Shown: positions 1 to 8,544 of the stretch, piece by piece
How the letters are laid out: each line of letters starts with the position of its first letter
How positions within the stretch are numbered: the stretch's first letter is position 1
Source: Clostridium ganghwense
GTDB lineage: Bacteria > Bacillota > Clostridia > Clostridiales > Clostridiaceae
Assembly: GCF_026735165.1 (NCBI RefSeq)
Contig: NZ_JAPQES010000001.1
Span: forward strand, 992,001 to 1,056,000
Length of the DNA stretch: 64,000 nt
Direction: 5' to 3'
Notes under the pieces: model-generated
The model's database searches: none
What the model was told of the DNA's origin: nothing
What the model saw: the letters and a program-made list of their open reading frames with translations, nothing else
Position numbers and translations under genes: made by a program

Positions 1-392
1 GGATTCATTTCTCTTCTTACATTAAACTCCATACTTTTTTTATGAAGTTCTGCTAGTTTTAAAGTAGCACTCCTTATATCTAAAGGATTATCATAATTAC
101 AAAGTCTTGCATTAATCCATGGTGTTAAATAGGCATAATTCTCTCCAAGTTTTACATAGTCACCATTATCCTTAGTCTTTATGATGTCTGGAATCTTTTT
201 AAATTCTTTTTCTTGGAGATGTTTTATAGCACTTATAATAAAGAGAAAATGTCCCAATTCATACTTGATAACTTTGAGGCAATATTCTTTGCTAGATGCA
301 TTGATTTTATATACATTTTTTATTTTTTCTACTGCATTAACTTGAAGCATATACTTATTTTCAACTATTTTTTTCACCTCATTTGTACACAA
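1..392 (-). CDS. CotS-like spore coat protein, 5' part only
   Basis: The frame is open from about 392 down to the window edge, giving about 130 residues. It contains the segment EYCLKVIKYELGHFLFIISA followed by YLTPWINARLCNY. This is the start of the CotS family: aminoglycoside-phosphotransferase-like proteins of the spore coat, usually about 330 residues. The best start is TTG at 392-390, preceded by GGAGGAGT at a spacing of about 5; GTG at 377-375 is the alternative. A mother-cell-type promoter lies just upstream and a glycosyltransferase gene is divergent, as expected for a coat locus (in Bacillus cotS sits beside the glycosyltransferase-like cotSA). The catalytic part is outside the window, so kinase activity cannot be judged. 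Confidence 0.75.
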   Translation of the reverse strand, partial: MCTNEVKKIVENKYMLQVNAVEKIKNVYKINASSKEYCLKVIKYELGHFLFIISAIKHLQEKEFKKIPDIIKTKDNGDYVKLGENYAYLTPWINARLCNYDNPLDIRSATLKLAELHKKSMEFNVRREMN

Positions 393-423
393 ATGCTACT
401 CCTCCAAAATCTTTTTCTCATTT

Positions 424-450
424 TAGTATATGAATATATTTTTAGTCTGT
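424..450 (-). promoter_or_regulatory. Candidate sigma-K-type promoter of the cotS-like gene
   Basis: Reading the minus strand, AC (450-449) is followed by 16 bases and then CATATACTA (432-424). This matches the sigma-K pattern AC-N16-CATANNNTA. A start near 417 would give a short leader containing the ribosome binding site of the coat gene. The match is short and the region AT-rich, so it remains a prediction. Confidence 0.45.
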
Positions 451-546
451 GAATAATTGTAGGTATTTACAAACTTTGTATCACACTTTCACTCTGTATT
501 TAATACTATTATTAATATATATAGGGATATTTAAGGAGTGAATTAA

Positions 547-1656
547 ATGAAAATTGCAATTGATGCTAGAGGTATCAATTGGTATAGGGGCACCGGAATT
601 GGTACTTATACAGAAAATATTGTTAAAAATTTAATAGATATAGATAAGAAGGACTATTTTCACCTTTATTGGTCAGGTAAAAATTTTGAAGATCTTAATA
701 GAGAAAATAGCAATATCATTATGACCTCACGTAAGCATCAAAGATTTTTTCAACAGCACTATTTTCCCTATGATTTAATAAGAGAAAACATAGATATTTA
801 TCATGTACCCCAAAATGGAATAGGTCTCAATGAAGAAATAAAATGTAAAAAAGTAATAACTATTCATGATTTAATTCCTTATCTAATGCCTGAAACTGTA
901 GGTAAAGGCTATCTGCTTAAATTTTTAAAAGAAGTTCCCTATATTATACAAAATGCCGATGGAATTATAACTGTTTCAGAATACTCTAAAAAAGATATAT
1001 TGAAGTTTTTCCCAATAGATGAGAGTAAAATCTTTGTAACTCCTCTAGCAGCTGATAATATTTATAAACCTTTAAATAAAGAACTGTGTCTAACTTCTTT
1101 AAAAGAAACCTATAACATAAAAACACCTTTTATATTATATATAGGTGGCTTTAGTCCTAGGAAAAACGTAACTTCGCTTATAAAATCCTTTACTAAACTA
1201 AGTCCACACTTTGATAAAGACTACTCTTTAGTTATTGTTGGTGCAAAAAAAGATTTAGGAGACTACCTAAATAATAAATATCTTAACTCTTCTAAAATAG
1301 TTTTTACTGGATTTGTTCCTCAAGATATACTACCCCTTTTCTATAATGGGTGTGAAGTCTTTGTTTACCCATCGCTTTATGAAGGTTTTGGATTACCTCC
1401 TCTAGAAGCAATGAGCTGTGGTACTCCTGTTATAACATCTAATCTCACATCCATTCCAGAAGTTGTTGAAGACAGCGGTATACTTATTAATCCTTATGAT
1501 GAAAACGAACTAACCAAGTCTATAGAGAAAGTTTTAAATGATACGGTACTTAGAAAAACGTTAAGTGAAAAAGGTCTTAATCGTTCTTCTATGTTTTCTT
1601 GGATTAAAACATCACAAGCAACGCTTGAAGCATATAAAAAAATATGTACATTGTAA
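547..1656 (+). CDS. Family 4 glycosyltransferase
   Basis: A 369-residue GT-B fold glycosyltransferase. The N-terminal GTGIGTYTENIV loop and the C-terminal nucleotide-sugar domain are visible: IGGFSPRKN near residue 200, then YPSLYEGFGLPPLEAMSCG near 275-295 with the E-x7-E signature of retaining GT4 enzymes. There is no signal peptide or membrane segment, so it is cytosolic. The start is set by AAGGAGTG 8 bases before ATG. It is divergent from the cotS-like gene, so a role in spore coat or exosporium glycosylation is a reasonable inference. The sugar donor and acceptor cannot be read from sequence. Confidence 0.85.
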   Translation: MKIAIDARGINWYRGTGIGTYTENIVKNLIDIDKKDYFHLYWSGKNFEDLNRENSNIIMTSRKHQRFFQQHYFPYDLIRENIDIYHVPQNGIGLNEEIKCKKVITIHDLIPYLMPETVGKGYLLKFLKEVPYIIQNADGIITVSEYSKKDILKFFPIDESKIFVTPLAADNIYKPLNKELCLTSLKETYNIKTPFILYIGGFSPRKNVTSLIKSFTKLSPHFDKDYSLVIVGAKKDLGDYLNNKYLNSSKIVFTGFVPQDILPLFYNGCEVFVYPSLYEGFGLPPLEAMSCGTPVITSNLTSIPEVVEDSGILINPYDENELTKSIEKVLNDTVLRKTLSEKGLNRSSMFSWIKTSQATLEAYKKICTL

Positions 1657-1659
1657 AGA

Positions 1660-1711
1660 AAAATAAAGGTAACAATTACATATAAAACATACAATTGTTA
1701 CCTTTATTTTT
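1660..1711. terminator. Bidirectional intrinsic terminator
   Basis: AAATAAAGGTAACAATT is mirrored by AATTGTTACCTTTATTT, with A/T runs on both outer sides. It lies between the convergent glycosyltransferase and radical SAM genes and can serve both. Confidence 0.9.
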
Positions 1712-1730
1712 CATTCTTTATTTTAATTTA

Positions 1731-3113
1731 TCATCCTTTAGAGAATGCATCATTTCCTTTTTCATTATAAACTTCTTTCCACATTTTATCTGAATATGGT
1801 GTCCATTCATCTGCTATTTGTTGAATAGTTTCCTTGAATTTTTGATTATAAAGCATAGTTTTCCCACCGTCGTCAGTTGGTTTTGCTCCTGTCTTTTCAC
1901 ACACTTCTCTAACAACATGTGGATTGTCAATCATCATGCAAGGTCTTAGCATATTTTTATTATACGGCTGTCTATGTCTTAGTTCTTTGAAGAATGGATC
2001 CCTAAATACATCTATTAACCGCTTATCTTTTAAGTTTTGTGTTGCAAAATGCGCAAATATACATGGTTCACAATCTTCATGAACATTCACATGGAAGAAG
2101 AATTTTCCTGCAATACATCCACCAACAAATGGTGCATCATTAAAAAAGTCCATTGTAAAATAAGGTTTTGTCTTTCTAATTTCATGTGTTCTCTTTCCAA
2201 GATATACTCTTTGCTCTGGTGTTAGCATTAAATCATAATCTGGATTTTTTGTTCCACAAGGCATAAATAAGAAATACCAGTTTAATTTAGAACCTTTATC
2301 AACTAATTTATCAACAAATCTATCTGATAAAACCGAATCTATATTTAATCTTGTAACTGCTGTAGATACACCAAACAATATTCCTCTTTCATTAAGTAAG
2401 TCCATTGCATGCATAACTTTTTGATATGTCCCTTTTCCTCTTCTTTCATCTGTTTCTTTTTCTTCACCTTCTACCGATAACATTGGAAATACATTTCCTA
2501 ATTTCTTAATTCTATCTGCGAGCTTTTCATCTATCATTGTTCCATTGGTAAATGGAGAAAACATTACATCATCATATTTTTCATACAAATCAAGCAGCTC
2601 TTTATAGAAGAACGGTTCTCCTCCTAAAACTATAATCCAATATATACCTAAATCTCTAGCCTCTCCTATTATTCTGTCTACTTCTTCTATTGGTATTTTA
2701 GGCTGATCTAGTAAGTCTGCTGCATAGCATCCTTTACATCTTAAATTACACTGCATAGTTGGACTTATAAGCATAGTAAATGGTATCTTTGTATCCTCTT
2801 CATCTAAATATTTTGATCTTTTAGAACCTGCATACCAGTTAGCATTTGCAAAAAAATTAGTAAAAAATTTCTTTAAACATTTTTTATCTGTTTTACCTAA
2901 AATATTTTGCACTAACTGGTATGTAGCAGGTTGAGTTTTATAATACTTATGAACAGTTTCTATTTGTTCTATTTGATGTTTGTCTTTTGTAACCATTTTA
3001 AGTGCTTCAAAAATCTTATCAACATTTTTTTCTGGATTCTTCTCCATAATGTCTACAACTGTATTAATAATTTTTCGTTTTAGACTCTTCTCTAAGCTAT
3101 CCTTTACACTCAT
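1731..3113 (-). CDS. Radical SAM protein with cysteine-rich C-terminal region
   Basis: A 460-residue radical SAM enzyme. The core CNLRCKGC (CxxxCxxC) near residue 122-129 binds the catalytic 4Fe-4S cluster and SAM; LGGEPFFYKE downstream is the usual GGE motif. About 100 residues of helical, charged sequence precede the core. Further cysteines (GGCIAGKFFFHVN, CEPCIFAH, LRPCMM, VREVC) suggest a SPASM/twitch-like auxiliary cluster domain. The substrate is unknown. The gene stands alone between a terminator and the ferredoxin gene, so context does not help. ATG is preceded by AGGGGG. Members of this family occur in clostridia as conserved proteins of undefined function. Confidence 0.8.
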   Translation of the reverse strand: MSVKDSLEKSLKRKIINTVVDIMEKNPEKNVDKIFEALKMVTKDKHQIEQIETVHKYYKTQPATYQLVQNILGKTDKKCLKKFFTNFFANANWYAGSKRSKYLDEEDTKIPFTMLISPTMQCNLRCKGCYAADLLDQPKIPIEEVDRIIGEARDLGIYWIIVLGGEPFFYKELLDLYEKYDDVMFSPFTNGTMIDEKLADRIKKLGNVFPMLSVEGEEKETDERRGKGTYQKVMHAMDLLNERGILFGVSTAVTRLNIDSVLSDRFVDKLVDKGSKLNWYFLFMPCGTKNPDYDLMLTPEQRVYLGKRTHEIRKTKPYFTMDFFNDAPFVGGCIAGKFFFHVNVHEDCEPCIFAHFATQNLKDKRLIDVFRDPFFKELRHRQPYNKNMLRPCMMIDNPHVVREVCEKTGAKPTDDGGKTMLYNQKFKETIQQIADEWTPYSDKMWKEVYNEKGNDAFSKG

Positions 3114-3340
3114 TTATACTTCCCCCTACTACTTTTAAATTATTATAAGTTAAGTACAGTATTAGGATATGCTTTTTGTTTTACATTATATTCCATGTCG
3201 ATTCAAAATCAACGATCTTAAAGGTATATTTACAAACTGTTAATAAATAAACTCTATAAGAAAAGTGCAAAGCACTTTTCAGTAGCCAGAAAGAAAAAAA
3301 GAAAATTAAAGAATTTAAATTCAGTAAAAATAAACATAAA

Positions 3341-3385
3341 AAAAGAGCAAGAATATAGAGATTCTCTATGTTCTTGCTCTTTCTT
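3341..3385 (-). terminator. Intrinsic terminator of frdX
   Basis: AAAGAGCAAGAA...TTCTTGCTCTTT with a long stem begins right after the frdX stop codon. On the minus strand it is followed by a run of T. Confidence 0.9.
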
Positions 3386-4135
3386 TTATTCTAGTATGCT
3401 TCCATCAGTATCTATTATTACTTCACTATATGGAACTATTACATTAGATTCAAGCATTGCTCTTTTAACTGAATTTACAATACCAGTACAGCATGGAACT
3501 GACATTCTTACAACCTTTATGCTTCTTATATTGTTGTTTCTTAATATTTCTGTTAGCTTTTCTTTATAATATTCATTATCATCAAGTTTTGGGCAACCTA
3601 TCATTGTAATATGATTCTTTATGAAGTCCTTATGAAAATCTGCATAAGCATAAGCCGTACAATCAGCTGCAATTAACAAATCTGCATTTTCTAAGAATGA
3701 AGATTTAGGATTTATTAATTTTATCTGAACAGGCCATTGTCTTAATTCTGATACATTTTTTGTTTCAGCTCCTCTATTGTCCTCTTTAACTGAAATTTTC
3801 TTATCATCAGCTTTACTATTCTCTCTTTTAATCATCTTTGCCATAGTTCCTGGACAGCCACAAGGCATTGCTTTTGCTACTTCTTTATTTTCTTTCATTT
3901 CTACCATTCTCTTTTCAACAGCTTCTTCATTATATTCTTCTGCTTCTCTTTCTATAATTTTTATTGCATCTGTAGGGCATGCTGGTAAGCAATCTCCTAA
4001 TCCATCGCAATATTCATCTGATACAAGTCTGGCTTTACCATTTATAAGTTCTATAGCTCCTTCATGACAAGCATTAACACAAAGTTCACATCCGTTACAT
4101 TTCTTTTCATCTATTGAAATTATTTTTCTTTTCAT
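3386..4135 (-). CDS. frdX: 4Fe-4S ferredoxin-type protein of the hcp regulon (FrdX-like)
   Basis: About 249 residues. Two adjacent 4Fe-4S motifs lie at the N-terminus: CNGCELCVNAC near residue 13 and CDGLGDCLPAC near residue 43. A linker with CGCPG follows, then a C-terminal domain with further cysteines (AADCTAYAY, GCPKLDD, PCCTGI). The start chosen is the second ATG at 4135, because GGAGGAA sits 7-8 bases before it; an upstream in-frame ATG at 4150 lies within that ribosome binding site. The promoter carries the same palindrome as hcp. The inferred role is electron donation to Hcp or a redox partner function during nitrosative stress. The name follows the frdX gene reported next to hcp in clostridia. 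Confidence 0.75.
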   Translation of the reverse strand: MKRKIISIDEKKCNGCELCVNACHEGAIELINGKARLVSDEYCDGLGDCLPACPTDAIKIIEREAEEYNEEAVEKRMVEMKENKEVAKAMPCGCPGTMAKMIKRENSKADDKKISVKEDNRGAETKNVSELRQWPVQIKLINPKSSFLENADLLIAADCTAYAYADFHKDFIKNHITMIGCPKLDDNEYYKEKLTEILRNNNIRSIKVVRMSVPCCTGIVNSVKRAMLESNVIVPYSEVIIDTDGSILE

Positions 4136-4216
4136 TTTAAATTCCTCCATTCATATATATATATCAATTAGTATTCTACTAGTGTTCAAAATACTTTCTA
4201 TCTATTTCTTGATTTA

Positions 4217-4259
4217 ATTATAATAAATTTTATATAATAAATATGTAACCTATGTTACA
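4217..4259 (-). promoter_or_regulatory. frdX promoter with HcpR-type palindrome
   Basis: TGTAACCTATGTTACA (4244-4259) is a perfect TGTAAC-N4-GTTACA dyad. On the minus strand a TATAAT -10 box lies at 4222-4217, placing the dyad centre about 41.5 bases before the predicted start. That is the class II activator position of Crp/Fnr proteins. The dyad also lies 36 bases before the regulator's own ATG on the plus strand, so autoregulation is possible. Confidence 0.7.
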
Positions 4260-4294
4260 AAAGTAGTTTATTATATAAATTTAAGGAGGAAAAT

Positions 4295-4972
4295 ATGAAT
4301 TCTATAATTAAAGATTTAAAATCCTGTAAGTTATTTAGTAGTTTTGCAGAAGATCAACTCTATCAAATATTAAATAATATCAACTACAAGATAGGCGCTT
4401 TTGATAAAGATCAAACAATAGCACTAGAGGGTGATCCTCTATCCAGTATAGGAATTGTACTCGAAGGAACTGTAGAAGTACAAAAAAATTATCCTTCTGG
4501 TAAAACTGTTACTATAAGCAAAATTAAACAAGGTGGTATCTTTGGAGAAGTTATTATATTTTCAAATATGAAAGAATATCCTTCAGCAATAATGTCTACA
4601 GATAAATCAAAGATAATATTTATATCAAAAACTGACATAATAAATCTTTGTAGTTCAAATTCAGTTTTTCTAAATAAATTTATGGGATTATTGTCTAATA
4701 AAATACTTATGTTAAATAAAAAACTAAAAAATCTCTCCTATGGAACTATAAGAGAGAAATTAGCAAGCTTTCTTCTTGATGAATACAAGAAGCAAAAAAG
4801 TTTAACTATAAATATAAAATTCTCTAGACAGGAACTTGCTGACCAATTTGGTACAACTCGTCCATCCTTATCTAGAGAATTAATCAATATGAGAGAGGAT
4901 AATTTAATTGAATTTACTCGTAATACTATAACTATTATAGATTTAGAGAAGTTAGAAGATTGTTTGTTCTAG
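4295..4972 (+). CDS. hcpR: Crp/Fnr-family regulator, probable HcpR
   Basis: A 225-residue regulator with an N-terminal cyclic-nucleotide-binding-like beta barrel (about residues 15-125, with GGIFGEVIIFSN), a long dimer helix and a C-terminal winged helix (FSRQELADQFGTTRPSLSRELINMREDNLI, split near 170-200). It has no N-terminal cysteine cluster, so it is not an Fnr-type Fe-S sensor; haem-based NO sensing is known for some HcpR proteins but cannot be seen here. AAGGAGGAAAAT precedes the ATG. It is divergent from frdX, and its palindrome recurs at hcp. This supports control of both genes under nitric oxide or nitrite stress. Confidence 0.8.
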   Translation: MNSIIKDLKSCKLFSSFAEDQLYQILNNINYKIGAFDKDQTIALEGDPLSSIGIVLEGTVEVQKNYPSGKTVTISKIKQGGIFGEVIIFSNMKEYPSAIMSTDKSKIIFISKTDIINLCSSNSVFLNKFMGLLSNKILMLNKKLKNLSYGTIREKLASFLLDEYKKQKSLTINIKFSRQELADQFGTTRPSLSRELINMREDNLIEFTRNTITIIDLEKLEDCLF

Positions 4973-4973
4973 T

Positions 4974-6626
4974 TTACTCTTCACCCATAAATAATTTAAT
5001 ATCATCTTCCACACTGCCAATGCCTGCTATACCAAAGTTATCTACTAAAACTTTTGCAACATTTGGTGATAAGAATGCTGGTAGTGTTGGTCCAAGGTGA
5101 ATATTTTTAACACCTAAGTGTAATAATGCAAGCAATACTATTACTGCCTTTTGCTCATACCATGCAATATTATATGAAATAGGAAGTTCATTTATGTCAT
5201 TTAATCCAAATACTTCTTTTAATTTAAGAGCTATTACTGCAAGTGAATACGAATCGTTGCATTGACCTGCATCTAAAACTCTTGGTATTCCACCTATATC
5301 ACCTAAATCTAATTTATTATATTTATATTTTGCACAGCCTGCTGTAAGTATTACAGTATCTTTTGGTAATGCTTTTGCAAAGTCTGTGTAGTAATTTCTA
5401 CTCTTCATTCTTCCATCACAACCTGCCATTACAAAAAATCTCTTTATTGCTCCTGATTTTACCGCGTCTACTACTTTATCTGCTAGAGCTAATACTTGAT
5501 TGTGAGCAAATCCTCCTACTATTTCTCCTTTTTCTATCTCTACAGGAGATTTACACTTCTTTGCATGTTCTATTATTTCAGAGAAGTTCTTAGCTTTTCC
5601 ATCTACTCTATCTGATATATGTTTTACTCCTTCAAATCCTGCTGAACCTGTAGTGTATATTCTATCTTTATATGACTCCTTTGGTGGAACTATACAGTTT
5701 GTTGTCATTAAAATAGGTCCATTGAAACTTTCAAATTCCTCATTTTGTTTCCACCATGCGTTTCCATAGTTTCCTACAAAATGTTCATATTTCTTAAAAG
5801 CCGGATAATAGTTTGCTGGAAGCATTTCACTATGAGTATATACATCTACCCCAGTCCCCTCTGTTTGTTTAAGAAGTTCTTCCATGTCCTTTAAGTCATG
5901 ACCACTTATTAAAATTCCTGGATTGCTGCCAACTCCAATATTAACTTTTGTTATTTCTGGATTTCCATAAGTTTCTGTATTAGCTTTATCCAACAGCGCC
6001 ATAACATCTACACCATATTTTCCACATTCCAATACAATACCTACCATTTCATCCACAGTTAATGTATCGTCTGTTGTTGATGCTAAAGCTTTTTTCATAA
6101 AAGTAACAATTTCATTATTTGTATATCCTAAGTTATATGCATGTTCTGCATAAGCTGCCATCCCTTTAACTCCGTAAATTAGAAGCTCTCTTAAAGATCT
6201 CACGTCCTCGTTTTCTGTTGAAAGTATACCTACACTCTTAGCTTTTTCCTCAAATTCTTCTAAAGTACTTTCCATCCACAATGCAGAATCATGTTTTATG
6301 TTTTCTATATTTTTTCCTTCTTTTAATAAAGCTTCTTTTACTTCTTCTCTTATCGCTAAACCTTTTTTGATTTTTTCTACAAAAATAACTTTATCAAAAT
6401 TAGCATTAGTTATAGTTGAAAAAAGTCCATCTATTATAAATTTATTTACTCTTTCTGTAATATCATCTATATGTTCATAATTTATTGCATATAAAGAAAT
6501 ACCCTTAATAGTGTATATTAATAAATCCTGTAAATTTGCTACATCATCTGTTTTACCACAAACTCCTCTATTAGTACAGCCTTTGCACCCAGCTGCTTCT
6601 TGACATTGATAACAGAACATACTCAT
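4974..6626 (-). CDS. hcp: Hybrid cluster protein (hydroxylamine / NO reductase type)
   Basis: 550 residues, the normal length for Hcp. The N-terminal cysteines C5-x2-C8-x8-C17-x5-C23 match the class I pattern of strict anaerobes. Hybrid cluster ligand regions are present: TTNCIVPP near 308, AGCDGR near 405, [10 protein letters not shown] near 435, and [10 protein letters not shown] near 460. Hcp proteins reduce hydroxylamine in vitro and act on NO or as S-nitrosylating enzymes in vivo, in the cytosol. The gene is convergent with hcpR, separated by one base with no evident terminator between them. The promoter has an HcpR-type dyad. Confidence 0.95.
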   Translation of the reverse strand: MSMFCYQCQEAAGCKGCTNRGVCGKTDDVANLQDLLIYTIKGISLYAINYEHIDDITERVNKFIIDGLFSTITNANFDKVIFVEKIKKGLAIREEVKEALLKEGKNIENIKHDSALWMESTLEEFEEKAKSVGILSTENEDVRSLRELLIYGVKGMAAYAEHAYNLGYTNNEIVTFMKKALASTTDDTLTVDEMVGIVLECGKYGVDVMALLDKANTETYGNPEITKVNIGVGSNPGILISGHDLKDMEELLKQTEGTGVDVYTHSEMLPANYYPAFKKYEHFVGNYGNAWWKQNEEFESFNGPILMTTNCIVPPKESYKDRIYTTGSAGFEGVKHISDRVDGKAKNFSEIIEHAKKCKSPVEIEKGEIVGGFAHNQVLALADKVVDAVKSGAIKRFFVMAGCDGRMKSRNYYTDFAKALPKDTVILTAGCAKYKYNKLDLGDIGGIPRVLDAGQCNDSYSLAVIALKLKEVFGLNDINELPISYNIAWYEQKAVIVLLALLHLGVKNIHLGPTLPAFLSPNVAKVLVDNFGIAGIGSVEDDIKLFMGEE

Positions 6627-6684
6627 AATTAAATACCTCCATTTATTTTTATAGTAATTTTTTCAAGTTATATCTTATGATTTA

Positions 6685-6727
6685 ATTATAGATAACAATA
6701 AAAAAAGAATCTGTAACATTCGTTACA
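6685..6727 (-). promoter_or_regulatory. hcp promoter with HcpR-type palindrome
   Basis: TGTAACATTCGTTACA (6712-6727) has the same half-sites as at frdX. The TATAAT at 6690-6685 lies at exactly the same distance (dyad centre to -10 edge 29.5 bases at both genes), giving a predicted operator position of -41.5. The dyad also forms the inner stem of the terminator of the upstream chemoreceptor gene. Confidence 0.7.
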
Positions 6728-6738
6728 AATCCTTCTTT
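6697..6738 (-). terminator. Terminator of the chemoreceptor gene, overlapping the hcp operator
   Basis: On the minus strand AAAGAAGGATTTGTAAC pairs, with small bulges, with GTTACAGATTCTTT and runs into a T tract. The gene's stop codon is at 6743. Confidence 0.6.
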
Positions 6739-6742
6739 TATT

Positions 6743-8206
6743 TTAAAAAACTGATTTATTTTCCTTTTCAAGTTTTTCCGCAATATTTTTTATTTTGCTA
6801 AATTTCTCTATAACGTCTTTTGATAAATCTTTTGCTTCTTTATAGTGTTGCAATGCTGATTGTTTATTATTTTCTTTAATATCCGTTATAACTTCGTGTC
6901 CTTTATTATGTAATTTATCATGAATCTCTTCTACCATATTCCATACATGAAGTACTTCTTCATTTGCTGGCTCAACAGAATAATAAAAAAGTCCAAAATT
7001 ACATTGATGTGGATTTAATTGTAGTGGTTTTGCTAGCATATTTTCAGCCATTTCTTCTAAAGTTTTTACCCAATTCTTATGCGCTATAATTACTTTATCC
7101 ATAACTTGTATTAAGTCTTTATTTGATAACTTAAAGTATTTTTCTTTATTTAATTCTCCAGTTAATTTAGCTAAATTTGATATATCATTTTGGAATCCAC
7201 CCATTTCTATGCCCATTGTACCAATTTCTTCTGCATTTTTATAAATATCTTCGGATATATAAGTAATTCTTTCTGTATCTTTACTTATTTCAACTGTTGA
7301 AGCGCTTATCTCTTCACTAACTGCATTAAGCTCTTCCATATTTGAGGATATAGTTTGAATTCCTTCAATTACACTTTTTACAGATTCCTTACTTTCTTCA
7401 AAATGCTCTGCCATTTCCTCAGAGAATTTATTCATATTTTCAATAGAATCTAATGTATTATTAATACTACTATTACTTTTTGCAGAGGCTTCTTCTATTT
7501 TAGTCATAAAATTTTGTATAAAATCTAACTGCTTTGTTGTATTTTCAGATAGCTTTTTTATTTCATTTGCAACAACTGCGAATCCTTTACCATGTTCACC
7601 TGCTCTAGCAGCTTCAATACTAGCATTTAGGGCAAGTAAATTAGTATCTGAAGCAGTTTTACCAATTCCTTCAACAATTTCCTGTATATTTTCTATAATC
7701 GATGAAAGATTCGTTATATTTTCTGCCATAATCTTTGAGTTTGTTGAAATCTCATCATTTATAGAATTCATCTTCAATAGAATTTTATCATTTGTATCAA
7801 AATTCTTAGAAACTGCCTCTGTATTAGAGGCTATCATATCTATAGAAGATGTATTTATAGCAATAGTCTTTGAAGCTTCTTCCATACTTGCACTAGTTTC
7901 TTCCATAGCGGCTAACAAATTTTCACTAGATCCTTTTAATGTTTCTGATGTTTGTCTTAATTGCTCCGAATAATGAGCTAATCTAACATTAAAATTACTG
8001 ATTTTTGTTATAATATGTAAAGTATTCTTTATCATTTTATTTACTACTGGAGAAATTTTTAGTATTGTCTTAGCCATAAAAGCTGTGCTATTAATCAATA
8101 TACCACACTCAGAATTCTGTACATGATTTAATGCATCAATATCCTTGTTATTAAAACTCTCAAAAATTTTGTTTAATTCTGCTTTTATTTTATTCTTTTT
8201 AAACAT
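6743..8206 (-). CDS. Cytoplasmic methyl-accepting chemotaxis protein with CZB domain
   Basis: 487 residues with no hydrophobic membrane segment, so a soluble receptor. The conserved signalling tip ([20 protein letters not shown], then [15 protein letters not shown]) lies near residues 185-225. The C-terminal 110 residues form a chemoreceptor zinc-binding domain: [21 protein letters not shown] and [12 protein letters not shown] supply the His/Cys ligand set of CZB. CZB domains bind zinc tightly and some respond to hypochlorite through the zinc-cysteine core. The first 60 residues are unassigned. Placement next to hcp hints at sensing redox or nitrosative stress, but this is inference. Confidence 0.85.
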   Translation of the reverse strand: MFKKNKIKAELNKIFESFNNKDIDALNHVQNSECGILINSTAFMAKTILKISPVVNKMIKNTLHIITKISNFNVRLAHYSEQLRQTSETLKGSSENLLAAMEETSASMEEASKTIAINTSSIDMIASNTEAVSKNFDTNDKILLKMNSINDEISTNSKIMAENITNLSSIIENIQEIVEGIGKTASDTNLLALNASIEAARAGEHGKGFAVVANEIKKLSENTTKQLDFIQNFMTKIEEASAKSNSSINNTLDSIENMNKFSEEMAEHFEESKESVKSVIEGIQTISSNMEELNAVSEEISASTVEISKDTERITYISEDIYKNAEEIGTMGIEMGGFQNDISNLAKLTGELNKEKYFKLSNKDLIQVMDKVIIAHKNWVKTLEEMAENMLAKPLQLNPHQCNFGLFYYSVEPANEEVLHVWNMVEEIHDKLHNKGHEVITDIKENNKQSALQHYKEAKDLSKDVIEKFSKIKNIAEKLEKENKSVF

Positions 8207-8544
8207 CTTATCACTCCTATATAGTTTGGCATTTTAAGTACAATTGTCATCTAATAATTTATATTAAATAATAGTATTTGTCAATAATTTTTAACATAAT
8301 ATACTAATATCTACTAAAAAATACATCATTTATATCCATTTATCCATATATTCTAATATTAATATATATAATTATAACCTAATGTTAATAATACAGTTTG
8401 TTAATTTTTTAATAATATTTAATCAACTGGATAGCTTAATATACTTTTCATCTCATATTTATGATATGATATAATCTAAGTGATTTTATTCTTACATAAA
8501 TAAAATTTCACAAAACTTAAAAATCTAGAAAAAAGGTGGATGGT
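8207..8544. other. Intergenic region upstream of the P-type ATPase
   Basis: 338 bases, very AT-rich, between divergent genes. A TATAAT at 8470-8475 is a plausible -10 for the ATPase, with only a weak -35 (TTCATC) 17 bases before it. I see no conserved RNA structure. Confidence 0.4.
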
